Source: WLMZ01 sp037140375 (lineage in GTDB: Bacteria; Actinomycetota; Acidimicrobiia; Acidimicrobiales; Ilumatobacteraceae). From it: 7,866 nt of DNA. The notes below the pieces were generated by a model, which searched no databases, was not told the origin of the DNA, and saw only the letters and a list, made by a program, of their open reading frames with translations. Positions 1-6,526 of the stretch are shown one piece after another (position 1 is the first letter of the stretch; each line of letters opens with the position of its first letter). The position numbers and the translations under genes are program-made. Where the stretch lies: positions 1 through 7,866 of the forward strand of contig JBAXER010000100.1 of assembly GCA_037140375.1 (NCBI GenBank), in the 5' to 3' direction.

Positions 1-100
1 CAACCGAAAACCCGAACCATCACAACGAACCCAACCCGGCACACCACCCGGCACAGCACCAGCGCACACCTCTACCGAAAACTGGACCCACGTCGCCTAG
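1..100 (+). other. Possible 3' tail of an upstream gene (A/C-rich, uncertain)
   Basis: This stretch is strongly strand-biased, rich in A and C with few T. The frame starting at base 2 is open from the window edge to a TAG at 98-100 and would encode a Pro/Thr/Gly-rich tail containing PGTPPGTAP and ending NWTHVA. The frame starting at base 3 is also open, to a TGA at 198-200, and reads as a His/Pro/Asn-rich string. Neither frame shows a recognisable domain. A low-complexity C-terminus of a gene starting outside the window is the simplest reading, but non-coding DNA is equally possible. Confidence 0.22.
34..57 (+). repeat. Two-copy 12-bp tandem repeat
   Basis: ACCCGGCACACC is followed directly by ACCCGGCACAGC, with one mismatch in twelve. 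The unit is a whole number of codons, so in the frame ending at base 100 it gives PGTP-PGTA. That fits a low-complexity protein tail but does not prove one. Confidence 0.55.
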
Positions 101-143
101 CCCGAGCGAGATGGCTATTGCCGAGTCGCGCTGGTGCTCAGTT

Positions 144-158
144 CGGGCCAGTGGCCCG
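144..158. terminator. Small GC hairpin, possible terminator of upstream gene
   Basis: CGGGCC (144-149) and GGCCCG (153-158) form a perfect 6-bp stem with a 3-base AGT loop. It lies between the possible upstream stop at 98-100 and the promoter-like element at 210-215. No T-run follows on either strand, so it is not a classical intrinsic terminator. High-GC actinobacteria often use hairpins without a T-tract, but a stem this short could also arise by chance. Confidence 0.25.
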
Positions 159-209
159 GCCGTAGTTCCAGATGCCACCACGGTCGGGCCCGAGTTGTGA
201 CTCGAGGTT

Positions 210-215
210 TACAAT
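210..215 (+). promoter_or_regulatory. -10 element of a probable leaderless promoter
   Basis: TACAAT matches the TATAAT/TANNNT consensus at five of six positions and lies exactly six bases before the GTG at 222. Transcription would therefore begin at or within a base of the start codon, as in the leaderless mRNAs common in actinobacteria. No convincing -35 hexamer lies 16-18 bases upstream: TTGTGA at 195-200 is too close. No well-placed Shine-Dalgarno is present either (GAGG at 204-207 is 14 bases from the GTG), which supports leaderless initiation. Confidence 0.55.
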
Positions 216-221
216 GCGTCC

Positions 222-1937
222 GTGAAAGTAGCCATGCCGCGCCTTGTGCACCACGGCGCTGAGAGCCGAGTGGTCACCCAAGTCGAATTCGGCGGCGAAT
301 GCCATCAGTGGTGGGTGGGCGTCCCCCGAGCACATGAAGGTCTGCTTGACCTCGGCATGAGCCCATGGGTGCCAGTGGCGACATTGGTCGCCGCCGCAAT
401 TGGTGAAGATCTCACGATCGAGGGCACCGTATCGCCCACACAATTGCGCGGGGCCACACACGCAGCGGCGTTGTGTAACGACTGGTGGCGTTGGCGCTCG
501 CCCAACATCGAGGCCACCTCCGCTGCGCAACCGTTCGCTCCGGGTCATGGCACCGGACTGTTATTCACCCGAGGAATTGATTCCACTGCCACGTTGATCG
601 AATCAATGCGGGGCATCGGGCCACGGGTTACTCACCTGTTGAGCGTCGCCGATCTTGAACCCAACCATTCGCCATCCGTGGCCGCGATGGTGCTGCTCGA
701 CACCAAACGAGCGGCTGCTTCAGTCGGCCTTCCGTTGATTGCAATGACCACGAATCTTCGTACCGAGGTCGAACGCTTCGTCAACTGGGAACGCTCATTC
801 GGAACCGTTCTGATCAGCACGGCTCTGGCCCTCGGGCCCTTGTTGGAGACGCTGCTCATTTCGTCGACGTTGAACGACAAATACCGCAAACCGCACGGCA
901 GCACCCCAGAACTCGACGAAGGTTGGAGCACAGACCGCACCAAGGTGCTCACTACGCAACGCACACTGAGCCGCAACGACAAAGTGGCACTGGTGGGCAG
1001 CGAACCCAGCTTGGCTCGGCAGATCAAGATCTGTTGGGCGGGCAATCAACGACGCAACTGTGGACGTTGCACGAAGTGCCTGATGACGATGACCGCCCTC
1101 GTGGTAGACGGTGGCGACGCTGCGCTTGAGACCTTCGAGGCCACGCTTTCGGCTGAGGCGATTCGGCGACTCGTTCCCGCCACGTTGGCTACCGACGACC
1201 TCATCGCCGCGCTGCCGGGCGACGCTCCTTACTACGAAGTCCTGTGGCCATCGAATATGGAATCGCTGCTCGACCGAATTGCGCCGCTGCGGCCCGACCT
1301 TGCCGAGGCTTGGTTCGACTATCGGGCTCGCGGCCTCTATGGCCAACGCGCCGGTTTGGCCGATTCGGCCGCACTCGACATCACCCGCGGCCGAGTCGAC
1401 CTGGGCATCGCACGAGGCTGGGGCGGCCATGCACGGCCGCTCACGGTTGCCGCTGCAATGCGTCAGCAGCTGTGCGACACAAACGTCGAGACCAAACGAC
1501 CGCTGCGATGGAGCATTGCCCAACGAGTCGCTCACGGACCATCGCAGATCGCTTCGCTACTCAGCGAGCGTTGGGGTCGTGGCGCCGTGATGTTGCTCGA
1601 TGCGATAACCCCGGGGCTGCCGCCTCATGCCGTCCAGCGCTTACTGAATGCCTCGACCATGCGTTGCTGGTGGTCCGACGCCCCTTACCTCGAAGGTGTG
1701 CCGTTGCTCGAGGCGATCACGCACGGCTGCGTACCCCTCCAGATCACAACAGACGACCGCGCAGCACAACTTCGAGGTGAGCTCGGGCCCACAGTAGGAG
1801 CACTCGTGATCGGGCTGGCCGAGATCGAACGCGGCTACCCAGACGCCGAACAGCTGCAGCGATGCCACCAAGCGGCGGTGCAGTTGGTTGTCACGGGCAG
1901 CCGCGAGCGCGACCAAGCGTTAGCAGTTCACGCATGA
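222..1937 (+). CDS. PP-loop/QueC-like protein with C-terminal extension, glycan-operon gene
   Basis: This 571-residue protein has no assigned function. Residues 114-123 read LFTRGIDSTA, resembling the SGGxDS PP-loop of ATP pyrophosphatases but with TRG for SGG. Cys271, Cys280, Cys283 and Cys286 form C-x8-C-x2-C-x2-C (NCGRCTKC), the zinc-site spacing of QueC, the queuosine-pathway 7-cyano-7-deazaguanine synthase. QueC is only about 230 residues, and this protein has roughly 110 residues before the loop and 280 after the cysteines. Residues 487-505 (APYLEGVPLLEAITHGCVP) resemble the EG-x-PLLEA-x-x-G-x-P motif of GT-B glycosyltransferases. It is therefore probably a divergent relative recruited to glycan metabolism rather than a true QueC; no other queuosine gene is nearby. 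The GTG at 222 is chosen from the -10 element six bases upstream; ATG at 234 is the alternative, and an in-frame TGA at 198-200 blocks further extension. No signal peptide or membrane helix is evident, so it is probably cytosolic. It overlaps the next gene by four bases. Confidence 0.85.
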   Translation: MKVAMPRLVHHGAESRVVTQVEFGGECHQWWVGVPRAHEGLLDLGMSPWVPVATLVAAAIGEDLTIEGTVSPTQLRGATHAAALCNDWWRWRSPNIEATSAAQPFAPGHGTGLLFTRGIDSTATLIESMRGIGPRVTHLLSVADLEPNHSPSVAAMVLLDTKRAAASVGLPLIAMTTNLRTEVERFVNWERSFGTVLISTALALGPLLETLLISSTLNDKYRKPHGSTPELDEGWSTDRTKVLTTQRTLSRNDKVALVGSEPSLARQIKICWAGNQRRNCGRCTKCLMTMTALVVDGGDAALETFEATLSAEAIRRLVPATLATDDLIAALPGDAPYYEVLWPSNMESLLDRIAPLRPDLAEAWFDYRARGLYGQRAGLADSAALDITRGRVDLGIARGWGGHARPLTVAAAMRQQLCDTNVETKRPLRWSIAQRVAHGPSQIASLLSERWGRGAVMLLDAITPGLPPHAVQRLLNASTMRCWWSDAPYLEGVPLLEAITHGCVPLQITTDDRAAQLRGELGPTVGALVIGLAEIERGYPDAEQLQRCHQAAVQLVVTGSRERDQALAVHA

Positions 1938-4315
1938 GCCGCCTGACCCGTCTGAGCCGTCTGAGCCGTCTGACCCGACTGCGAATCTGGTTGAGCCGCA
2001 TCCGCCTCACTCCGGTGCGCACCGAGCACATCAACGAGGCTGCCTCGTCACTTCCGACACATCTCGACGCCATCGCCAATCGCGTGTCGTCCCAGAGCGA
2101 GAGCCTGCGAGTCGCGCTCGACAATGTTTCTGCGATGCTCAACGAGCAGATCGTGGCGCTTCGACACGAACTTGCGAGCACAGCCGCAGAGGCCCGCTCG
2201 GCAGCGGCAAGCGCCAGCCAAGCGACCAAGATTGTTGGCGAGATTGCCTCTGCAGCGGCCCGCGACGCCGCATTCGACCGACTGATCGCAACCATCGATC
2301 CGATCACGTCACGCATCGACGGACTCAGCGTGATCATCATTACCTGGAACCACGCCGGCTGGCTCCCCGAGGCATTGGCATCTGCTCGCGCCTCACTGTT
2401 GGCTGTGCCACAGGGGCGTGCCGGACAGATTCTGATCTTCGACGATGGTTCCACCGACGAGACGGATCAAGTGCTCGCCTCGCTGAGCGACGATCCACAG
2501 ATCAGGGTGATCCGGTCGGCCTCGAACATGAACCTGGCTCGTGCCCGCAATGTGCTGTTGGCGGCCTGCCCCACTCGCCATGCGTTGGTGCTCGACGCCG
2601 ACAATCGAGCCCTACCCGATGGCGTCGCCGAGGCATACGCCGTTGCCGATGCGCTCGGTTCAACCATCGCGTACGGTCAGGTCATCGCGGCCACTCCCGA
2701 TGAGTCGCAGTGGATGGCTTTTTCCTATGCCCCATCGCGAGAAAGCCTGAGCCTCGGCCACTCGTTCGACTCGATGGCAGTGATCGATGTCGATGCTGTC
2801 ATCGCTCTCGGCGGATACGCAATCGACCCGCAACTCGGTGGGTGGGTCGACGATCTTGAGTTGCTGCTGCGATGCTTGCGCCGCGGCGGCCTTCTGGCAT
2901 ACGTGCCCACTGTGTTGGGGCGCTATCGATTGTCTCCGCTGAGGCACAGCAGCCGGGTCACCGATCAGGGCGCGCTCGAGCGGCGCGTTGCGCGTAGCCA
3001 CCTCTACGACGAGCCCGACTTTGACCAGTTCGCAATCGTGTCCGCGCACGCTGCAACTGGTGTTCTTTGGGCATCTCCCGGCGCCACCAAGTTTGTCGAG
3101 CGCGCCGACGCCACGTGGCGCATCCCCTGGCCGGATCACGCCAAGACCCAAGCCATCAGCGCACCTGCAGCTGGGCCGCGCATCCTCATCGTGGTGCCGG
3201 GTGGTGTCGGCAACTTCGGCGACGATGCCATCAGCGAAGCAGTCGTCTCACGCGTGCGAGCCGGTTATCCAACCGCGGCTATTGAGATCATCTCCGACCG
3301 GCAGATGCCGACGATCAACGGTCCGGCAACGCCGTGGTCGGGAACCGTCACTGAGACATGGCACGAAACCAATGCACTCGACGTCAGCGCCTTCAACCTT
3401 GCGGTATTCGCAGGCGGCGGAAACCTCACGAGTTGGTTCGCCCCGACCCTGTTGATCCCTCGGTGCAGCATCGCTCGGCGACTCGCTGAGCACGGCGTAC
3501 CGGTCATCTGGTCGGGACAAGGCGTTGGTCCATGCACCGACGACGAACTCGATCTGGTCATCGCAGCAGCGCAGTCAGCACACGTATTTGGATGCCGCGA
3601 CCATCTCTCGGTCGAAGTGATTGAGCAACGATCAGGCGACGGGCACCAACTGGTCGAACTTGTTGGCGACGACGCGATGTCGCTCGCACGAGCCGACGAG
3701 AACCGTCTTGCCGAATGTCTGCGAAACGCCGAAGTGACCACCGAGCGGTTCGTGGTGCTCCACGTGCGCCTCGCTCACTACGCCGGCACCGCGACCCCGG
3801 CAGACTTCGCGGAGCTTGCCGACGCCGTCGACGCGTTGGCGTTCACCAGTGGAGCGACCGTGCTTGGGCTCGTGACCAACGACAACGAGCCACACGAGGC
3901 GCTCGTGCTCGCAGCCCTCGCACAGTTGACGCCGAGACGCAGCCCATGGCGCATCATCGACCTCGTCAGCGATCCGGCCTTAGCCCGCGCCGTGTTGGCC
4001 GCCGCCGACGCTGTGGTCACCCACTCGTACCACGTTGCCCTGTGGGCGCTTGAGGCTGGCACCCCTGCATTGTTGGCAACAGGTTCGGCCTATTACGAAG
4101 CAAAGGCTGAGGGGTTGCGGGTACTCGCCGGACTCACCACATCAATCGCACTTGACCAGGCCCCGAGCGTCGGGGGACTCGACAAGCACCTTCAGACGGT
4201 ACGCAACGAACTTGACCCCACTGTGTTGTCGCACGTGGCCGCTCGAGTGAACGCATGGTGGGACGATGCATTGGCCGGAGCCCTTCACGGACGGACCGCG
4301 CGCACGGGTAGCTAG
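1934..4315 (+). CDS. Family 2 glycosyltransferase fused to polysaccharide pyruvyl transferase-like domain
   Basis: This 793-residue protein starts at the ATG overlapping the previous stop (ATGA). The reading frame stays open further upstream to 1862, but that part lies inside the preceding gene. Residues 2-16 are five (S/T)RL repeats. Residues about 30-125 are Ala/Ser/Glu-rich and look like a coiled coil. A GT-A glycosyltransferase 2 domain begins at LSVIIITWNHAGWL (131 onward), with DDGSTDET at 170-177, the DxD-type motif LDADN at 220-224 and WVDDLE at 304-309; it should transfer a sugar from a nucleotide-sugar donor. From about 417 a CsaB/WcaK-type pyruvyl transferase domain (Pfam PS_pyruv_trans) follows, with GVGNFGDDA (424-432), GGGN (494-497), GQGVGP (528-533), SYH (698-700) and Lys724. 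Such enzymes attach pyruvate from phosphoenolpyruvate as a ketal to a sugar. The usual Arg-Leu-His is Ser-Tyr-His here, so pyruvyl transfer is not assured. No transmembrane helix is seen; a cytosolic or membrane-peripheral role in surface glycan assembly is inferred. Confidence 0.92.
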   Translation: MSRLTRLSRLSRLTRLRIWLSRIRLTPVRTEHINEAASSLPTHLDAIANRVSSQSESLRVALDNVSAMLNEQIVALRHELASTAAEARSAAASASQATKIVGEIASAAARDAAFDRLIATIDPITSRIDGLSVIIITWNHAGWLPEALASARASLLAVPQGRAGQILIFDDGSTDETDQVLASLSDDPQIRVIRSASNMNLARARNVLLAACPTRHALVLDADNRALPDGVAEAYAVADALGSTIAYGQVIAATPDESQWMAFSYAPSRESLSLGHSFDSMAVIDVDAVIALGGYAIDPQLGGWVDDLELLLRCLRRGGLLAYVPTVLGRYRLSPLRHSSRVTDQGALERRVARSHLYDEPDFDQFAIVSAHAATGVLWASPGATKFVERADATWRIPWPDHAKTQAISAPAAGPRILIVVPGGVGNFGDDAISEAVVSRVRAGYPTAAIEIISDRQMPTINGPATPWSGTVTETWHETNALDVSAFNLAVFAGGGNLTSWFAPTLLIPRCSIARRLAEHGVPVIWSGQGVGPCTDDELDLVIAAAQSAHVFGCRDHLSVEVIEQRSGDGHQLVELVGDDAMSLARADENRLAECLRNAEVTTERFVVLHVRLAHYAGTATPADFAELADAVDALAFTSGATVLGLVTNDNEPHEALVLAALAQLTPRRSPWRIIDLVSDPALARAVLAAADAVVTHSYHVALWALEAGTPALLATGSAYYEAKAEGLRVLAGLTTSIALDQAPSVGGLDKHLQTVRNELDPTVLSHVAARVNAWWDDALAGALHGRTARTGS
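1937..1981 (+). repeat. Five-copy 9-bp in-frame tandem repeat encoding (S/T)RL
   Basis: Directly after the start codon come five 9-base units of the form (AGC/ACC)-CG(C/T/A)-CTG, giving SRL TRL SRL SRL TRL. Copies three and four are identical, and the others differ by one or two bases. The peptide continues RIWLSRIRL, making a strongly basic, leucine-rich N-terminal segment that could form a cationic amphipathic helix against the membrane or a protein partner. Gain or loss of a unit would keep the reading frame. Confidence 0.85.
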
Positions 4316-4320
4316 CTAGC
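4311..4320. other. 10-bp palindrome holding the stop codons of two convergent genes
   Basis: GCTAGCTAGC is a perfect palindrome. It contains the plus-strand stop TAG at 4313-4315 and the minus-strand stop (CTA, read as TAG) at 4316-4318, so the convergent genes meet with no intergenic base. Each transcript must end inside or beyond the opposing gene. Confidence 0.9.
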
Positions 4321-6412
4321 GCCAGCGGATTGGCGCCAACTCGTCGGGTACGTAGCTGCAGTAGATGCCAGTACGAACTCGTTGATCAAGGTGCGCCGCG
4401 GCCAACGGGTGATGTTCGGCCAAACGGGTGAGCGCGTACCGCATCGAGCGCGTGACGGCGGTGCGGGCTCGTTCGGCGCTGCCGCCTGTTGAGCGCTGTG
4501 CGCCGCCGAGTCCCACGGCGCTGCGCAGCTCGGCAATTAGATACTCGCGGTCTCGCTCAGCCAACTCGCGCCGGGCGATGTCGTTCATCGCTGTTGCTTC
4601 CTCAATATCGTCATCGACCTCTGCAAGTCGGCGGCGATAGGCCTCACGGGCGCGTTCGTCGAGAACCGGAACGCCGCGTGCGGCCAGTCGACCATCGTCG
4701 TCGAGACCGTCGTTCGCGGCCACGTGATGAGGAAGCCAGCCAACCTCGACAGCGACCATGTCGAGCACGTGGAACTCTCGCCCGGGCTCGGCGAGCAACC
4801 GTTCGATGTAACGCAGGCCCTTGAGATCGCGCACCACTGCAGTGACGCCACCGAGGCGAACGACCCGTGTGTCGCCCTCGCCACGAAACACCGCATCGTC
4901 AGAGTTGTCAGCGATGTCAGCGGGGGTCGGCGTGGGGGTTGACGACACAACTCGAGAAGCATCACCTGCGAGCGCCTCGTCGCAGCGATGCACCCAACCC
5001 ATCGCACCAAACGCATCGAAGGCCTCGCGCGCTGCGTGCCACTCAAGCCGAGCGCTGTCGAGGTTGCCCTCGCATCGACGAATCTCGGCCAACACAGTGC
5101 GCGCAACCGCAGCATCGAACGGAGCCCCAAGGTCGACCCACGACACCGTCGCCGCAGTGGCAGCAACCTTTGCGCCATTCAGATCGTTGGCTAACAGCTT
5201 GGCCCTCGCGTCGGCGAGCTGCGCCCCGGCTCGTAGCGACGGACTCGGAAAGTGATCAGCGATGTGCCCGAGCGAATCGGCCGCCCGGCGCGCCGCGGCC
5301 GTGTCGCCTGACGCGGAAGCAATCTCGGCCTGGGCCGCGAGCAACGGAGCGAGGCGAAGGTCTCCAAAGGGCGGACACTCTTTCCATGGCAGATCGTCGG
5401 GATTGGTGAGGGCGTCATCGATCATCGTCGACGCGCCCACAACATCGCCTTGCGCCAAGCGCAACAGAGCCAAGCCAGGTTGAGCCGACCAAGCCCGCGC
5501 GTGTGCCGAGATAAAGGCCGACTCTGCGCCAGCGAGGTCGCCCTTTCGCAGACGAATGTTGCCGAGCTCTACCAACGGCCACCCGAACTCGCGACGCATC
5601 CACGGGCGCAGTTCTTCGCATGCCAGCAACGCTTCTTCCTCGGCACGATCGCATGGGCCGGACACCCTGAGCAGCTCGGCTCGGTGCACTCGACAGCGCC
5701 CATTAATCCCACCGAAGGCGGCGCCATGGCGCCAGCGCTCCATCATGTCGGTCCACTCAACTGCCTGATCGTGTAGCGCGAGACCCTGAGCCGCGCAGAT
5801 CAGCTCGCAGTACATCATCCCCGTGGTCAACGGATCGACTTCGCCCGACATCAGCAGCGCCGCAATGTCATCGAGCAGGCGAAGTCCCTCGTCGAATCGT
5901 CCGTCAAGAATCACGAGTCGGGCGAGAGCCACCCTGCCGATAACGACTGCTGGAGCGACCCCAAGTCGGGTGCCGAGATCGACCGCGATTTCGGCCTGCT
6001 GGCGAGCTGATTGCATATCGCCGCACATGAATCGCTCGTAGGTTCGAACCATCGCGATGAGCGCGTGCGGAGCCGTCTCGTGCGTGCCCTCAAGCAGTAC
6101 TTCGGCTCGGCGGAGCCAACCCCGCACCGGTGCCATCAGACCGGTATCGATCATCAAAAACATCGCCAGCATGGCCGCGGCCCGAGCGGCTTCGAGCTTG
6201 TCGCCTTCGGCGATGCGGAGGCTATAGAGGTCTTCCCAAGCCGAGATCGCATTCTCGTAGTTGCCGTTGCCATAGGCCGCTTGAGCGCGCAACTCGAGGC
6301 CGAGTGCCGACACACCAGCGTCACCACTGCTGTCGAGTAGGTCGAGTGCTTGTTGCCACTCACCCCGCTCAACGGCCGAGCGGGCCTGATCGAGGCGAAC
6401 TTCATTACTCAT
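4316..6412 (-). CDS. TPR-repeat protein with actinobacterial regulator-type C-terminal domain
   Basis: The 698-residue product starts MSNEVRLDQ. This ATG is chosen because GGAG lies nine bases upstream; an in-frame ATG 21 codons earlier has no such site and would add a Cys/Arg-rich stretch. Residues 1-480 are Ala/Leu-rich helical pairs typical of tetratricopeptide repeats, for example around ERGEWQQALDLLD, GNGNYENAISAWEDLY and RKGDLAGAESAFISA. A STPTPTPAD linker follows at 491-499. Residues 508-698 form a compact domain with DLKGLRYIERLLAEPGREFHV, a charged helical segment (VLDERAREAYRRRLAEVDDD), GLGG, SAERAR and a closing RTGIYCSYVP...IRW. I know this domain from the C-termini of large actinobacterial ATPase, adenylate cyclase and LuxR-type regulators, where it follows TPRs; its own function is not known to me. 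Here no ATPase, cyclase or DNA-binding domain precedes the TPRs. It is probably a cytosolic scaffold or signalling protein. It faces the cupin gene divergently. Confidence 0.88.
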   Translation of the reverse strand: MSNEVRLDQARSAVERGEWQQALDLLDSSGDAGVSALGLELRAQAAYGNGNYENAISAWEDLYSLRIAEGDKLEAARAAAMLAMFLMIDTGLMAPVRGWLRRAEVLLEGTHETAPHALIAMVRTYERFMCGDMQSARQQAEIAVDLGTRLGVAPAVVIGRVALARLVILDGRFDEGLRLLDDIAALLMSGEVDPLTTGMMYCELICAAQGLALHDQAVEWTDMMERWRHGAAFGGINGRCRVHRAELLRVSGPCDRAEEEALLACEELRPWMRREFGWPLVELGNIRLRKGDLAGAESAFISAHARAWSAQPGLALLRLAQGDVVGASTMIDDALTNPDDLPWKECPPFGDLRLAPLLAAQAEIASASGDTAAARRAADSLGHIADHFPSPSLRAGAQLADARAKLLANDLNGAKVAATAATVSWVDLGAPFDAAVARTVLAEIRRCEGNLDSARLEWHAAREAFDAFGAMGWVHRCDEALAGDASRVVSSTPTPTPADIADNSDDAVFRGEGDTRVVRLGGVTAVVRDLKGLRYIERLLAEPGREFHVLDMVAVEVGWLPHHVAANDGLDDDGRLAARGVPVLDERAREAYRRRLAEVDDDIEEATAMNDIARRELAERDREYLIAELRSAVGLGGAQRSTGGSAERARTAVTRSMRYALTRLAEHHPLAAAHLDQRVRTGIYCSYVPDELAPIRWR
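4319..4336. terminator. Hairpin just past the glycan-operon stop, weak terminator candidate
   Basis: GCGCCA (4319-4324) and TGGCGC (4331-4336) form a perfect 6-bp stem with a GCGGAT loop, starting three bases after the plus-strand stop. No T-tract follows. The sequence also encodes the last codons of the convergent TPR gene (ending PIRWR), so the symmetry may be partly a coding coincidence. Confidence 0.28.
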
Positions 6413-6421
6413 CAAACATGT

Positions 6422-6425
6422 CTCC
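6422..6425 (-). promoter_or_regulatory. Shine-Dalgarno site of the TPR gene
   Basis: On the minus strand GGAG lies nine bases before the ATG at 6412-6410. It decides between that start and the in-frame ATG at 6475, which has no comparable purine-rich site. Confidence 0.6.
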
Positions 6426-6468
6426 GGCGCCCGCCCTACCAGTGGTCTCGCAGATTTCTTGTCGCATT

Positions 6469-6485
6469 GTGACACAGATTGTCAC
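6469..6485. promoter_or_regulatory. Inverted repeat in the divergent intergenic region, operator candidate
   Basis: GTGACA and TGTCAC are perfect 6-bp arms around a CAGAT centre, an odd-spaced dyad of the size bound by a dimeric regulator. It sits midway in the 125-bp gap between the divergent TPR and cupin genes, where one protein could control both. The half-sites recall CRP/FNR sites (TGTGA...TCAC), but the spacing does not match TGTGA-N6-TCACA. I could not place a convincing -10/-35 pair around it on either strand. Confidence 0.4.
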
Positions 6486-6520
6486 GCCTTCCGTATGGCA
6501 ATCAACCAAACAAACAACAC

Positions 6521-6526
6521 GGAAAG
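6521..6526 (+). promoter_or_regulatory. Weak ribosome-binding site of the cupin gene
   Basis: GGAAAG lies 11 bases before the ATG at 6538, an imperfect and rather distant Shine-Dalgarno match. The leader around it is almost free of T and rich in CAA/ACA, with AACAACAC occurring at 6513-6520 and 6529-6536, so it should be unstructured, which may help translation. Confidence 0.4.

Noticed and set aside
138..548. 136-codon minus-strand open frame at the left end
   Set aside because: It mostly overlaps the start of the PP-loop gene on the other strand, shows no recognisable motif, and has shadow-like composition.
795..1535. 246-codon minus-strand open frame
   Set aside because: It lies opposite the PP-loop gene, whose motifs are clear. 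The protein is Arg/Cys/Gln-rich with no domain and no promoter or ribosome site, as expected for an antisense shadow in GC-rich DNA.
1862..1933. Upstream extension of the glycosyltransferase fusion by 24 codons
   Set aside because: The extension lies wholly inside the coding end of the preceding gene and reads as low-complexity Pro/Gly/Arg/Ser. The ATGA overlap at 1934 is the natural start.
222..1937. Calling the first gene queC
   Set aside because: Length, the altered PP-loop, the C-terminal extension and the glycan neighbour all differ from QueC, and no queuosine-pathway gene is present in the window.
6413..6475. 21-codon N-terminal extension of the TPR protein
   Set aside because: The earlier ATG has no Shine-Dalgarno and would run through the inverted repeat, whereas the ATG at 6412 has GGAG nine bases upstream.
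6469..6485. Canonical CRP/FNR site
   Set aside because: TGTGA and TCAC are present, but the spacing is wrong for TGTGA-N6-TCACA, so only a generic dyad is claimed.
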